Assembly: GCF_038396615.1 (NCBI RefSeq)
Contig: NZ_CP121689.1
Span: forward strand, 1,128,001-1,192,000
Direction of reading: 5' to 3'
Length of the DNA stretch: 64,000 nucleotides
Origin: Thermatribacter velox
Lineage (GTDB): Bacteria > Atribacterota > Atribacteria > Atribacterales > Thermatribacteraceae
Part shown: positions 28,634 to 38,220 of the stretch, piece by piece
Numbering within the stretch: position 1 is the stretch's first letter
How the letters are laid out: each line of letters starts with the position of its first letter
Made by a program: the position numbers and the translations under genes
Notes under the pieces: generated by a model
What the model saw: the letters and a program-made list of their open reading frames with translations, nothing else
What the model was told of the DNA's origin: nothing
Database searches by the model: none

Positions 28634-30472
28634 TTGGGTTTGTTTTTTCCTCAGGAATTCCTTGAAGAAATACGGGAAAAAGTTGATATTGTGGACCTGG
28701 TCTCCCAGTATGTGGATTTAAAACCCGCAGGTAAAAACTACCGGGCACTCTGCCCTTTTCACGAAGAAAAAACTCCTTCCTTTATCGTTTCCCCGGAAAA
28801 AGGGATTTTCCACTGTTTTGGTTGTGGCGTAGGAGGTAATATTTTTTCCTTCATCATGAAAATAGAAGGAGTGAGTTTTCCGGAGGCGGTTACCATCATT
28901 GCTGAAAAGTATGGGGTATCGTTGCCGGAAAGAAAGAGTGATTTTCTTTCCGGAGAAGCGCTGGAAAGAAAACGTCTTCTGGAACTTCACAGAGTCCTGC
29001 AACGATTCTACCAAGCTCAACTGGCAAATCCCCAGAGTCAGGAAGCACAGAAAGCAAAGCGGTATCTGCTTGAAGAGCGCGGGCTGAAGCTGGAAACAAT
29101 AGAACGCTTTGGTATCGGATTTTCTCCTCCAGAAGGCAGGGAAACATTGAATTATCTCATGAAACAGGGTTTTTCCGGGAAAGAGTTTTTATCAAGCGGA
29201 GCAGGAGTTTTGAGTAAAGGTGGCCAGTTGCTGGACCGCTTTAGAGGTCGAATAACTTTTGCCCTCCATGATGACCAGGGGAGGATAATCGGTTTTGCAG
29301 GGAGATCCCTCTCGGGAGAGACTCCTAAGTACGTCAATGCTCCGGACAGCCCCGTTTTTTCTAAGAGTAAAACTCTTTATGGGCTTTTTGCTGCCAAGGG
29401 ATCTATTCGTAAGGCCGGAAAAGCAGTGGTTGTTGAGGGATACATGGATTTTTTGGCTCTCTACGAAGCTGGGGTAGGAAACTGTGTCGCTTCCATGGGA
29501 ACGGCCTTCACTTCTCAGCAAGCTTCGCTGTTGCGGAGGTATACCCAGCAGGTGACACTCTGCTTCGATTCCGATAGCGCCGGAGAGGCGGCTACACTGA
29601 GAGGAGTGGAATTGCTCCGAGCCCAGGGGCTTGAAGTCAAAATAGTTCGCATTCCTCCTCCTTTTGATCCGGATTCACTTTTAAGGCAAAGGGGTAAAGA
29701 GGCGCTTTTCAAAATTTTATCTCAGGAAATGTCGTATTTTGATTTTTACTTGGAATTATTACTCAAGCAGCATGGTTATAAAACTGTGGAATCCAAAGTT
29801 AAGATTATTCAGACTTTGGTTCCTTACTTACGGGTTGTGGATGTTATAGAGCGCGAACTCCGCATAAAGCAACTGGCCAGGACACTTGGTGTAGAAGAAT
29901 CACTCGTTTATAGGGCAGTAGGGAAAGCAACAGACACTCAGGGCAAAACGGCAGAAAGAAATCCAGTATTGACCACTGATTTGAGGGAACCCGGGAATAT
30001 AAAAGCCGAAAAAATGATTATAAAGAAATTGTTGGAAGATTTATCTTCACGAGAGAAACTTCTAAAAGAATTTGAGGAAGATGATTTTTCCTATTCCAAT
30101 AACCGCCGTTTGTGGCGAGCCATAAATACTTTGATTTTGAAGAAAAAGGATTTTTCTTTTGCTGATCTGGCAGCGGTTTTTATCAATGATTCTGATATGC
30201 AGCGCCTGATTTCGGAAATAGCTACTCGGGAGGATCTCGAGTTTGGACTGGAAAGAGAAGAAGTGGTCCAGGATTTGGTCAGAACAGTTAAAAAAAATGC
30301 ACTTTCTCGGCGTCGGAAAAGCACTGAAAGAGAGCTTTCTCGAATATCAGCACAGCTCTCAAGGAGTGCTTTGCCTGAGGAGGAGCAGCGAAGGCTCAAG
30401 GCTCTTCTTCAGGAGAAGTTAAAGGAATACGACCAGATTCTCAAGAAAGAAAAGGAATTAATAGAAAGTTAA
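28634..30472 (+). CDS. dnaG: DNA primase
   Basis: A 612-residue DnaG. An N-terminal CHC2 zinc finger ([20 protein letters not shown]) is followed by the catalytic TOPRIM domain ([16 protein letters not shown] with the metal-binding Glu; [10 protein letters not shown]) and a C-terminal helicase-interacting region. It makes RNA primers at the replication fork with DnaB. The TTG start at 28634 follows GGTTAGGTGG. It precedes sigA by 23 bases, the conserved dnaG-sigA pair. Confidence 0.96.
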   Translation: MGLFFPQEFLEEIREKVDIVDLVSQYVDLKPAGKNYRALCPFHEEKTPSFIVSPEKGIFHCFGCGVGGNIFSFIMKIEGVSFPEAVTIIAEKYGVSLPERKSDFLSGEALERKRLLELHRVLQRFYQAQLANPQSQEAQKAKRYLLEERGLKLETIERFGIGFSPPEGRETLNYLMKQGFSGKEFLSSGAGVLSKGGQLLDRFRGRITFALHDDQGRIIGFAGRSLSGETPKYVNAPDSPVFSKSKTLYGLFAAKGSIRKAGKAVVVEGYMDFLALYEAGVGNCVASMGTAFTSQQASLLRRYTQQVTLCFDSDSAGEAATLRGVELLRAQGLEVKIVRIPPPFDPDSLLRQRGKEALFKILSQEMSYFDFYLELLLKQHGYKTVESKVKIIQTLVPYLRVVDVIERELRIKQLARTLGVEESLVYRAVGKATDTQGKTAERNPVLTTDLREPGNIKAEKMIIKKLLEDLSSREKLLKEFEEDDFSYSNNRRLWRAINTLILKKKDFSFADLAAVFINDSDMQRLISEIATREDLEFGLEREEVVQDLVRTVKKNALSRRRKSTERELSRISAQLSRSALPEEEQRRLKALLQEKLKEYDQILKKEKELIES

Positions 30473-30495
30473 AAAATAGAAAGGGAGAGGTCGCC

Positions 30496-31617
30496 TTGGC
30501 GTCCAACCGCAAGAAAAAGAATATGTATAGCGAGTACGATGCTTACCCCTCTTCGACCATATCTCCGTTATTGGAGAGTGGCAAGAAGAAGGGGTACATC
30601 ACCTTCAAGGAGCTTAACGATTTTTTGGGAGACCAGGTAGTGGATGTTGAGCGTTTGGATGATATCTACAGCACCCTTTCTGACCTGGGTATCGAAGTAT
30701 CCGACGAAGAAGCACTTCGCGAAGAAGCGGAAAAAAGCTCCGAGAGCGAGGACCTGCAATTTGAAGAAATCAAGGGAATAGGGGTTGATGACCCGGTCAA
30801 GATGTATCTTAAGGAAATTGGTCAGGTTCCATTGCTCACGCCTGAAGAGGAAGTAGAACTCGCCAAAAGGATCGAACAAGGAGACATGGAAGCCAAGAAA
30901 AAGCTTATCGAAGCCAACTTGAGGTTGGTAGTAAGCATTGCTAAGCGCTATGTAGGTAGAGGGTTGCTCTTCCTGGATCTGATTCAGGAAGGTAACCTGG
31001 GACTTATCAGAGCGGTCGAAAAGTTTGACTACCGCAAGGGTTACAAGTTCAGCACCTATGCGACCTGGTGGATACGGCAGGCCATAACCCGAGCGATTGC
31101 TGATCAGGCAAGAACCATCCGCATCCCGGTGCACATGGTGGAAACCATAAACAAGCTCATTCGGGTGTCCAGGCAGCTTACTCAACGTCTGGGTCGAGAA
31201 CCCACTCCCGAAGAGATAGCTAATGAAATGGGGATTACGGTTGAAAAAGTTCAGGAAATAATGAAAACTGCTCAGGAACCGTTATCTCTGGAAACTCCGA
31301 TTGGCGAAGAAGAGGATAGCCATCTTGGGGACTTTATAGAGGATACCGGTGCCATGGCGCCTCCTCAGGCGGCATCGTACACTCTTTTACGTGAGCAACT
31401 GGAGAGTGTTTTGAACACCCTTTCAGAAAGAGAGCGCATGGTGCTTAAACTCCGTTTTGGCCTTGAAGATGGAAAGCCCCATACTCTCGAGGAAGTGGGG
31501 CAGATTTTTGGGGTGACCAGAGAACGGATTCGGCAAATCGAAGCCAAGGCTCTTCGTAAGTTGAGACATCCCAGCCGAAGCAAAAAATTGCGGGATTATC
31601 TTGACGAATCGGAGTAA
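30496..31617 (+). CDS. sigA: Primary RNA polymerase sigma factor
   Basis: A 373-residue housekeeping sigma-70. A region 1.1-like N-terminus ([22 protein letters not shown]) is followed by region 1.2 ([21 protein letters not shown]), region 2 ([39 protein letters not shown]), region 3 and region 4 ([39 protein letters not shown]). TTG 30496 follows AAGGGAGAGG. The consensus TTGACA-17-TATAAT promoters in this window are what such a factor recognises. A tRNA-Asn promoter overlaps its 3' end. Confidence 0.97.
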   Translation: MASNRKKKNMYSEYDAYPSSTISPLLESGKKKGYITFKELNDFLGDQVVDVERLDDIYSTLSDLGIEVSDEEALREEAEKSSESEDLQFEEIKGIGVDDPVKMYLKEIGQVPLLTPEEEVELAKRIEQGDMEAKKKLIEANLRLVVSIAKRYVGRGLLFLDLIQEGNLGLIRAVEKFDYRKGYKFSTYATWWIRQAITRAIADQARTIRIPVHMVETINKLIRVSRQLTQRLGREPTPEEIANEMGITVEKVQEIMKTAQEPLSLETPIGEEEDSHLGDFIEDTGAMAPPQAASYTLLREQLESVLNTLSERERMVLKLRFGLEDGKPHTLEEVGQIFGVTRERIRQIEAKALRKLRHPSRSKKLRDYLDESE

Positions 31618-31629
31618 ACTGGCTATAAT
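31601..31629 (+). promoter_or_regulatory. Sigma-A promoter for tRNA-Asn
   Basis: TTGACG (31601-31606), 17 bases, TATAAT (31624-31629). The -35 lies inside the last codons of sigA. The layout is identical to the tRNA-Ala promoter, where TTGACG also overlaps the 3' end of the upstream gene. Confidence 0.82.
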
Positions 31630-31646
31630 TCTTCAGCGTAGAGCGC

Positions 31647-31721
31647 TCCTCGGTAGCTCAACGGTGGAGCATCCGGCTGTTAACCGGAGGGTTGCAGGTT
31701 CGAATCCTGCCCGAGGAGCCA
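31647..31721 (+). tRNA. tRNA-Asn (anticodon GTT), CCA encoded
   Basis: Acceptor stem TCCTCGG/CCGAGGA with discriminator G, anticodon stem around loop TGTTAAC (anticodon GTT), and T arm GCAGG-TTCGAAT-CCTGC. The encoded CCA ends at 31721. This tRNA gene marks the left border of the accessory region. Confidence 0.96.
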
Positions 31722-31742
31722 TTATTTTTAAGAGTTGCTTTG

Positions 31743-31775
31743 AAAAAGGTCCTGATAAGTTATCAGGACCTTTTT
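31743..31775 (+). terminator. Intrinsic terminator after tRNA-Asn
   Basis: A 15-bp perfect stem AAAAAGGTCCTGATA/TATCAGGACCTTTTT with a 3-base loop. The A/T flanks make it bidirectional, so it could also end the minus-strand gene at 31826-32113. Confidence 0.85.
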
Positions 31776-31825
31776 CTTTGGTAATCATTTCCGTAGCTTT
31801 TTCAGATACTGTTTCAGAAAAATAT

Positions 31826-32113
31826 CTACCGGTAAGATTCTCCATCTACTTTCATCATTGGATAAGGTCCTTCGGCAGGGAAGTCAGGGAGCATGTTTTT
31901 CGCTTGTTCCATGGTCTTTTTGAGCGTAGGAAGGTCTTTTGCGTCCCATTCGCACAGAATTTTTGCTACATTGCCTTTGCTGTCCAACTGCACCCAACTA
32001 CTAACCCAATAGGCGTCGGAACTTGAAAGGGTTTTGGCCGCTTTCGCCACCTTTTCAGCCTGAACGACTGGTATGGGTGATGCCATAGCATGAATAACCA
32101 GGTATTTTGACAA
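31826..32113 (-). CDS. Small conserved protein, DUF4242-like
   Basis: A 95-residue protein. The sequence VIHAMASPIPVVQAEKVAKAAKTL, SSDAYWVSSWVQLDSKGNVAKILCEWDAKD and a late PEGPYPMMKVD-like segment look like a small ferredoxin-fold domain of the DUF4242/nickel-binding type, but I am not certain of the family. TTG 32113 is chosen because GAGGAGGTGA lies just upstream; a GTG nine bases earlier overlaps that ribosome site. It is a stand-alone, soluble, cytoplasmic protein of unknown function. Confidence 0.6.
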   Translation of the reverse strand: MSKYLVIHAMASPIPVVQAEKVAKAAKTLSSSDAYWVSSWVQLDSKGNVAKILCEWDAKDLPTLKKTMEQAKNMLPDFPAEGPYPMMKVDGESYR

Positions 32114-32432
32114 CGGATTCACCTCCTCTCGTGATCTACTTGCTCTTTAACAGGTGTTCTTGTTGCACTTACGAAGCGGAAGGTGACGAATAGGTTTTTG
32201 TAATTTAGGCAAAGCACACGAATTCGATGCCTTTCGCGAAAGCTGGGATTCTTAGCGAAGTGTTGGACTTAGAAAATGATCGTGGGCTACTATGGTTTGA
32301 ACAGAGCAACTTCATTCTGATGTAATACTCACTTTTTGTCAAGCACACGCGAAGTTATTTTTCAGCCCTGCCTTGCGCGGCTTGTTTAGGGTAACATCGT
32401 GAGGTTTGCTTCATGGGCTTTGGTGTTTTGGT

Positions 32433-32462
32433 TTGAGATAGTAGGAATAGTGTTATTATAAT
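32433..32462 (+). promoter_or_regulatory. Candidate promoter for the DSP-type phosphatase gene
   Basis: TTGAGA (32433-32438), 18 bases, TATAAT (32457-32462), about 80 bases before ATG 32543. The remaining intergenic stretch from 32114 contains no other recognisable gene; a 32-codon ORF at 32227 has no ribosome site. Confidence 0.55.
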
Positions 32463-32542
32463 GACAAAGCAAAACAACAGTAGGAAAGGAGGTGCGCGAA
32501 CGAAGTATAAACAAAATTTGAATTGTTGGAGGGGAAAGTAAA

Positions 32543-33076
32543 ATGAGCGAGTTTAACTTCGGTCCAGCGCGCGAAGGAGAACAAATGGTATTTGGAGCTC
32601 AGAGACCCGGTTATGGTTCAGAGCATGTGGGCTTGGAAGAAGTCGAGGGGTGGGTTTCTTTCATGAAACAACAGGGCATTGAAGGCGTTTGTTGTCTTCT
32701 TTCGCAAGAAGAACTCGATTATTACGAGATAAACCTTTTAGATTTGTATTGCAGAGAGTTTGGAAAGGCTAATGTCTGCTGGGCGCCAGTGGGAGATTGC
32801 TGTATTTGCAGTTTGGCTGAGTTTAAGGAAAAAATTTTACCCTTTTTAGAGGGGGCGTGCACAAATAACAAGAAAGTTGTCATGCATTGCTCTGCTGGAT
32901 GTGGACGGACTGGACATGTCCTTGCTGCATGGTTAGTCCACGGGCGAGGTTTGTCTAAAGAAGAGGCCCTGGAAGCAGTTCAAAGTGTAGGGGGAGTCTA
33001 CCGGAATCCTTGCGAGGCCCTATTCCTCGAAAACGATGCAAAAGAAGACCTACACGCACTTCTTAAAAAATCGTGA
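32543..33076 (+). CDS. Dual-specificity/tyrosine protein phosphatase-like protein
   Basis: A 177-residue cysteine-based phosphatase. The P-loop is HCSAGCGRTGHVLAAWLV near residue 115 (HCx5R signature), with WAPVGD upstream in the place of the usual general-acid loop. Similar small phosphatases occur in archaea and thermophiles and act on phosphotyrosine, phosphoserine or other phosphate esters. The start ATG follows GGAGGGG by 7 bases, and a promoter is visible upstream. It sits at the edge of the accessory island; I see no partner kinase. Confidence 0.8.
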   Translation: MSEFNFGPAREGEQMVFGAQRPGYGSEHVGLEEVEGWVSFMKQQGIEGVCCLLSQEELDYYEINLLDLYCREFGKANVCWAPVGDCCICSLAEFKEKILPFLEGACTNNKKVVMHCSAGCGRTGHVLAAWLVHGRGLSKEEALEAVQSVGGVYRNPCEALFLENDAKEDLHALLKKS

Positions 33077-33123
33077 AGGCAACTTTATTGACGAACACGA
33101 GAAATATCAAAGAAGTCGAATTA

Positions 33124-33158
33124 TACACTTTGAAAAAGTTGCTAATCTTTAAAGTGTA
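33124..33158. repeat. Inverted repeat TACACTTT/AAAGTGTA
   Basis: An 8-bp perfect inverted repeat separated by 19 bases, between the phosphatase gene and the recombinase fragment. It could be a weak terminator, an operator, or a remnant mobile-element end. Confidence 0.4.
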
Positions 33159-33210
33159 AACAAATGCACTATCATTTACGAAATAAAGCGTCCGAAGAAA
33201 GACAGAAAAT

Positions 33211-33441
33211 GTGCATTCTCTAAGGCATAGTTTCGCGACACATCCTCTTAAAGGCGGAGTTGATTTAAGGTACATACAGGAAATACTCGAACACAAAAGT
33301 GGTAAGACAACGGAAACTTATACTCATGTAAACAAAGTAAGTCCTGCAAAGATAAAAAATCCATTGGACGGCATGATGGGGTGGAATCATGAGTTCAATT
33401 ATGAACGATTAGGTAAAATGTTGTCCGAGGTAAGGAAATGA
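33211..33441 (+). pseudogene. Tyrosine recombinase C-terminal fragment
   Basis: The frame gives [39 protein letters not shown], the catalytic C-terminus of a Xer/integrase-type tyrosine recombinase (H-x-x-R, H, Y). The core-binding domain, the first catalytic Arg and the rest of the N-terminus are absent upstream. LEH for the usual LGH also suggests decay. A tail resembling KIKNPLD follows. The stop overlaps the next ATG (ATGA). Its position at the start of the cassette-like region suggests it derives from the recombinase that built the region, but this cannot be shown from a fragment. Confidence 0.75.
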
Positions 33442-33911
33442 TTAAGCCTGAATATCTTTGTGTTCTTCGCAAAATATACGATCGGCTAAAGAGTGAAAAC
33501 GTGAATTGGGTAGTTACAGGCAGTCTTGGTTTTGCGCTGCAGGGTGTTCCCATCGAAATCCATGATATTGACATTCAGACTGACAAGGCAGGAGCCTATG
33601 AGATCGAACGCCTCTTTTCCGAGTTTGTGAGTGAAAAGGTTAGGTTCTCCTCTACAGAAAAAATCCGTTCGCACTTCGGTGCATTAATTATTGATGGAGT
33701 AAAGGTGGAAATTATGGGAGATATTCAGAAACGGCTTGAAGACGGAAGTTGGGAGAATCCTGTGGATTTGAATAAACACAAGAAGTTTGTAGAGATACAA
33801 GGGATGAAAATACCAGTTTTATCTTTAGAATATGAGTATCAAGCATATTTGAAATTGGGCAGGATAGAGAAAGCCGCAATATTAAGAAAATGGTTGCATG
33901 GTGAGTATTAA
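33438..33911 (+). CDS. Nucleotidyltransferase-fold protein (MNT/AbiEii-like)
   Basis: A 157-residue protein with the nucleotidyltransferase signature [20 protein letters not shown] (GS followed by DxD, residues 27-45) and a later metal-site strand VKVEIMGD. Family relatives include minimal nucleotidyltransferases of toxin-antitoxin pairs and resistance adenylyltransferases; no HEPN or other partner gene is adjacent, so a specific role is not supported. The ATG overlaps the stop of the recombinase fragment. An attC-like dyad follows directly, so it looks like a gene cassette. Confidence 0.7.
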   Translation: MIKPEYLCVLRKIYDRLKSENVNWVVTGSLGFALQGVPIEIHDIDIQTDKAGAYEIERLFSEFVSEKVRFSSTEKIRSHFGALIIDGVKVEIMGDIQKRLEDGSWENPVDLNKHKKFVEIQGMKIPVLSLEYEYQAYLKLGRIEKAAILRKWLHGEY

Positions 33912-33929
33912 TCTTCAGACAGCACATCG

Positions 33930-34009
33930 CCTGACAGCGGATAAAAGACTTCGCTATGCTTTGCCCAAATCGCCTTCGGCGGCTTCTTTTATTCACCACA
34001 CGTTATATG
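33930..34009 (+). repeat. attC-like site A (upstream of SIR2 gene)
   Basis: Imperfect dyad GATAAAAGA (33940-33948) / TCTTTTATTC (33985-33994) around CCCAAAT (33964-33970) and a small CGCC-TTC-GGCG hairpin, ending with GTTATATG (34002-34009). Site B, after the SIR2 gene, shares the CCCAAATC core and the GTTATATG end at almost the same distance (38 versus 35 bases). The arrangement recalls the folded attC sites of integron cassettes, but the 5' R'' box is not clear here. Confidence 0.5.
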
Positions 34010-34047
34010 AAGTTGCTATCACAACTATCTATTAGTGAGGCAATAAT

Positions 34048-37000
34048 ATGAAACAAGAAATACTACCAGTTCCAGAAGTTCCAGATAAAATTGTTGAAGC
34101 TGTGAATCACGGAACCCTTGCTGTTTTTATCGGTGCTGGAGTATCACGGTTAATTGGATGCATGGGTTGGGATCAACTTGCTAGAAATCTTGTCGATAGA
34201 TGTTTTTCAACCAAAAAGAAAGATGATTCTACACTTATAAATTTTAAGGAAAAAGAAACTCTTATTCAAAGCAAGGATCACAAAAAGTCTATTACTATTT
34301 GTTATTACTTATTAAAAAAGAACGGCTTTGAAGATATCTTTTATGAGGAGCTGAAGAACTCTCTTACAGCTGATAAAGAACTTCTCAAATCTCAAAATAT
34401 TTATGATGAATTATATCGCTTACGAGGACTTTTCATTACAACAAATGCGGATGAATACTTTGATAGTAAATTTGTACCAACACGGATTGTGTATAGGGAA
34501 AACGATTTTAATCCTTCAAACATAGACAGAACCAAACTCTATCATATTCACGGTTCTATCAAAGATAAAGATTCGCTTATTTTCACAGTACCTCAATATA
34601 TTAAACGTTACAATAACCAAACATTTAGAGCGTTTTTAGAGAAAATATTTAGGGAATATACAGTACTTTTTGTTGGATATGGAATGGCAGAGTTTGAGTT
34701 GCTTGATTTTTTAATAACAAAATTTGATATCAAGAAAGAAAAAAAGGAGTTGAAACACTTTATTCTTCTTCCATTTTATAGAGGGGAAGAAAACATCCTT
34801 GAATTTGAACGGTATTATTACAATTCAATGGGTATTGAAGTTCTTCCATATGAGAAAGATGAGAAAGGATATGGTCAGCTTTACGAGGTAATTGAAGAAT
34901 GGAACAGGGAGATAAATCAGGTTTCAACTTATTTGTATGATACATACAAGGAAATCGAAGATGCTGCCAATCACTATACTAAAAGCAAAGCAGAAAGAAT
35001 TTTTCAAATTATAAAAAACGATGAACCGCAGAGAAATCATTTTTTCAAATGTCTAACATCCTCATCTAATCCATTTCCTTGGTTAAAACCATTAAAAGAA
35101 AAAGGATATTTTAATTCTGCAAATAATCCTAAGCCCCAAGAGGTTCCTAATCAAAGAGGATATTTTACTATACCTCACTGGAATATTCTTGGATATCTGG
35201 AAAATGTTGCTAAAAAGAATAAAGAAACTACTTCAGATGAAATAACAAATTTATTATTAGAAATTATTCAGGAAATTATAGATTATAGAGATGAAAACGG
35301 AGAAAGGATTGAAAATTATAGAACTGATTGGGTAATAATTAAAATTATTTTTTCATTACCAATTGAGAAGATAAACAATAAGCATATAGAGTTTATAAAG
35401 ACAGCTTTAAATTCAAGATGGGACAATTCATTAGTTTCATCTGAAATAAAAGAAACAGTATTACCTAAGTTACTAAGCAAAGGAGAAAAAGCTAAAGGTC
35501 TAATTTTAGAAGTATTAAAAATTATTTTGGATTATAAGAAAATAGAAACAGCTTCTGTTTTAGGAGAGGAGGGCTCTTTTGATTATACATCAATAATGGA
35601 TGTGTATTGGCTTTATGAAGCCTTAAAAGCTCATAAGTCGCAAATAGCTAAAATTTGTGGTATTGAAGCTGCAAAAATTGGTATAGATAAAATGAGAAAA
35701 ATAGTAAATGAAGATAAAACACAATTTAATTTTATATGGATACCAACTATAGAAGATCATCCCCAGAGAAGTTTTCCTGATAAATATGAAAATCAGTTAG
35801 TTTATTTGGTACGAGACATGTTGGAATTTACAGAACCTAAAGAATTAAAAGAATATATAGAAGAATTACTGAAAGAAGAACATCCTATTTTTAAAAGGAT
35901 CGCTATTCACATAATTAATTATCACTACAAAGAGTTGAATGACTTATTCTGGAGATGGGAAGAGAATCCTCTTGAAGAAAAGCAACTCAAACACGAGTTG
36001 TACGAATTGTTTAAAAATAACTGCCTTTATTTTTCTAAGAAACAAATTAATAAGGTCCTACAATGGATAGAAACCAAAAACTATTACATACCAGAAGAAA
36101 TCAAAGATAATAAAGATCAAGTTGAAAAGAGACTTGCTTATCGAAAAAAAGAATGGCTTTCTACACTTTTAGATACAAAAGATCCAGATGCGTTGGCATC
36201 TTATGAAAAATATAACAAAATAAATCCGGCAGAACTTGACCATCCGGGTTTTGACTTCTGGATGGAAACTAAGTTGGGATATGAAAGTCCAGTAACAGAA
36301 AACGAACTTATTAATAAATCAAATGAAGAAATAGCAGAGTATCTTATAAACTTTAAGGGTATAACAGGATGGATGGATATAGAAGGACTTTCGGATACGT
36401 TCAGGAAATGTGTATCAGAAAACCCTGAAAAGTTTACTAATAATATAAATCCATTTCTGGATGTTCCCAGAACATATCAGCATGCACTATTATGGGGTTT
36501 TAATGAAGCCTGGCGTTCAAAGAAACAACTTAACTGGCGAGTAGTTTTCGATTTTATATCCAAACTACTTACCCAGCATGACTTTTGGAATGAAGAATAT
36601 AAAGGTGATAATTATAGAAATTGGATCATTTCCCAAATAGCAGAACTTATTGAAAATGGAACAAAAGATGATAACCATGCTTTTAATCCTGAACTTTTGC
36701 CCGAGGCGGAAAAGATTTTACTCATCCTTGTTGAAAAAACCAAGTCTGATCTTCTTGATATGAATGACCTTGTTACTTCTGTTTTGAATTCAACTAAAGG
36801 GAAAATATTCTTAGCAATGATAAGCTATTCTCTTAGGTATGCTCGTTTGTATAAAAGAGAAAATGAAGAAAGATGGATAAAAAGTATCAAAGAAGATTTT
36901 ACGATGCGACTTAATCGTAAAATTGAGCCTTCACTGGAATTTTCCGTGATACTGGGTGAATACTTAGCAAGTCTTTACTGGCTTGATAAAAAGTGGGTGA

Positions 37001-37764
37001 TTAGCAATATAAACAGGATATTTCCTAAAGAAAATGATATTCATTGGAAGGCTGCTTTTACAGGTTATCTTTTTTATTCTTCGGTGGTATATAAAGACCT
37101 TTACTTTTTGCTTAGAAAAAACAAACATTATGCCAAAGCTATAAAAGCTGACTTCAGTGATTTTCATATTACAGAACGACTCGTTCAGCATATATGTATT
37201 GGATATTTAGAGGATTGGGAAAAGCTGATTGATAAAGAAAGCCTTATCTCTCAATTAATTGAAAATAGGAATATAGAACAACTTTCGGCGATAGTAAGCT
37301 TCTTCTGGATGTTGAGAGATAAACTTACCGACAAAATAAAAATAAAAGTAAAACCCCTCTGGAAAACCCTATATGAATTAGCAAAACAGAATATAGAAAA
37401 CCCAGAATATCAAAAATTAATCTCAGACCTCTCAAAATGGTTGTCACTAATCGATGAAATAGATGATGAAATTTTTGAGTGGTTAAAACTTTCAGCAAAA
37501 TATGTTGATAGAGATTTCAATACTCCCTTTTTCATTGAATATCTATTGAAACATGCTCCAAAAACCCCAGCAAAAGTTGGTAAAATTTACCTTGAAATGC
37601 TTTCCGCAAATATATATCCTGATTACAAAAAAGAAGATATTCAGCAGATAGTTTGCGTGTTATATGAGAAAAACCAGAAAGAGATTGCCAACAGAATATG
37701 CAATTTATACGGTGCAAAAGGGCTTGATTTCCTCAAAGACATATTTGAGACACATAGAAGATAA
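34048..37764 (+). CDS. Large SIR2-domain protein, candidate anti-phage NADase
   Basis: A 1238-residue, very AT-rich gene. The N-terminal ~270 residues are a SIR2_2-type domain: FIGAGVSR (29-34), GWDQLA (40-45), TTNAD (N133, D135), YHIHGS (H168) and LFVGYGMAEFELLDFL (207-222). N133 and H168 are in the positions of the NAD-hydrolysing residues of ThsA/DSR-type proteins. The remaining ~950 residues are helix-rich with many WxxxL/KxW repeats and no domain I recognise, the size and layout of defence-associated sirtuins, in which the C-terminal region senses phage. The start follows GTGAGG by 6 bases. attC-like dyads flank the gene on both sides, so it appears to be a single-gene cassette. Confidence 0.8.
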   Translation: MKQEILPVPEVPDKIVEAVNHGTLAVFIGAGVSRLIGCMGWDQLARNLVDRCFSTKKKDDSTLINFKEKETLIQSKDHKKSITICYYLLKKNGFEDIFYEELKNSLTADKELLKSQNIYDELYRLRGLFITTNADEYFDSKFVPTRIVYRENDFNPSNIDRTKLYHIHGSIKDKDSLIFTVPQYIKRYNNQTFRAFLEKIFREYTVLFVGYGMAEFELLDFLITKFDIKKEKKELKHFILLPFYRGEENILEFERYYYNSMGIEVLPYEKDEKGYGQLYEVIEEWNREINQVSTYLYDTYKEIEDAANHYTKSKAERIFQIIKNDEPQRNHFFKCLTSSSNPFPWLKPLKEKGYFNSANNPKPQEVPNQRGYFTIPHWNILGYLENVAKKNKETTSDEITNLLLEIIQEIIDYRDENGERIENYRTDWVIIKIIFSLPIEKINNKHIEFIKTALNSRWDNSLVSSEIKETVLPKLLSKGEKAKGLILEVLKIILDYKKIETASVLGEEGSFDYTSIMDVYWLYEALKAHKSQIAKICGIEAAKIGIDKMRKIVNEDKTQFNFIWIPTIEDHPQRSFPDKYENQLVYLVRDMLEFTEPKELKEYIEELLKEEHPIFKRIAIHIINYHYKELNDLFWRWEENPLEEKQLKHELYELFKNNCLYFSKKQINKVLQWIETKNYYIPEEIKDNKDQVEKRLAYRKKEWLSTLLDTKDPDALASYEKYNKINPAELDHPGFDFWMETKLGYESPVTENELINKSNEEIAEYLINFKGITGWMDIEGLSDTFRKCVSENPEKFTNNINPFLDVPRTYQHALLWGFNEAWRSKKQLNWRVVFDFISKLLTQHDFWNEEYKGDNYRNWIISQIAELIENGTKDDNHAFNPELLPEAEKILLILVEKTKSDLLDMNDLVTSVLNSTKGKIFLAMISYSLRYARLYKRENEERWIKSIKEDFTMRLNRKIEPSLEFSVILGEYLASLYWLDKKWVISNINRIFPKENDIHWKAAFTGYLFYSSVVYKDLYFLLRKNKHYAKAIKADFSDFHITERLVQHICIGYLEDWEKLIDKESLISQLIENRNIEQLSAIVSFFWMLRDKLTDKIKIKVKPLWKTLYELAKQNIENPEYQKLISDLSKWLSLIDEIDDEIFEWLKLSAKYVDRDFNTPFFIEYLLKHAPKTPAKVGKIYLEMLSANIYPDYKKEDIQQIVCVLYEKNQKEIANRICNLYGAKGLDFLKDIFETHRR

Positions 37765-37814
37765 TAAATCATAAAAGTTAGCAGAGATAATGAAAGATAG
37801 CAAGATGAGCGCAA

Positions 37815-37895
37815 CGGCAGATAACAGCAGGTATTAGGTTTGTTATCGCTCACCCAAATCCTTACGGGCTTTACGCACCCACAAACCGTTATATG
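37815..37895 (+). repeat. attC-like site B (downstream of SIR2 gene)
   Basis: Outer arms GATAAC (37820-37825) and GTTATATG (37888-37895); inner arms GGTTTGT (37837-37843) and ACAAACC (37881-37887), a perfect 7-bp pair; core CCCAAAT at 37853-37859. Nested outer and inner pairings with an unpaired stretch on one arm are the layout expected of an attC site. It shares its core and end with site A. Confidence 0.55.
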
Positions 37896-37951
37896 CAAAT
37901 TTACTGAGATTAGGAATCGAAGAATATCTGATATCTGAGCGTTTTAAACAC

Positions 37952-38161
37952 TTGTGCATCATAGAGAATAATGTCGACCAACTATGGGACCAGTGCGAAG
38001 AGCAAGTACGAAGTCCTAATAGTTTGGTTGTTTTAGATCCAGAGTATACGGGATATACAAAAGAAGCATTCGGTGTTTTTCTAATGGAATTATTTAAGAG
38101 TGATAAAGAAAAGTTTATCGAGATTTTGGATAAATTTTGGTTGATTTGCGGGGTGGAGTAA
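37952..38161 (+). CDS. Hypothetical cassette ORF, probably 5'-truncated
   Basis: 69 residues from a TTG, but the frame stays open upstream into the attC-like site (reading LLRLGIEEYLISERFKHL), with no ATG or ribosome site, so the 5' part may be missing. The text LWDQCEEQVRSPNSLVVLDPEYTGYTKEAFGVFLMELF looks like a real protein end, but I do not recognise the family. It lies between site B and the IS256 remnant. Confidence 0.35.
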   Translation: MCIIENNVDQLWDQCEEQVRSPNSLVVLDPEYTGYTKEAFGVFLMELFKSDKEKFIEILDKFWLICGVE

Positions 38162-38220
38162 TAAGGAAAAAGATTTTTCTAAAATTGTAGGTGCTCTTTT
38201 GAAGAGTAATATCCGATATA

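Noticed and set aside
32227-32325. 32-codon ORF beginning MPFAKAGILSEVLDLE
   Set aside because: No ribosome site, no family resemblance, and too short to separate from chance.
32114-32542. Possible riboswitch or CRISPR leader in the AT-rich gap
   Set aside because: No repeats, no conserved riboswitch core and no spacer periodicity can be seen; no CRISPR array was found anywhere in the window.
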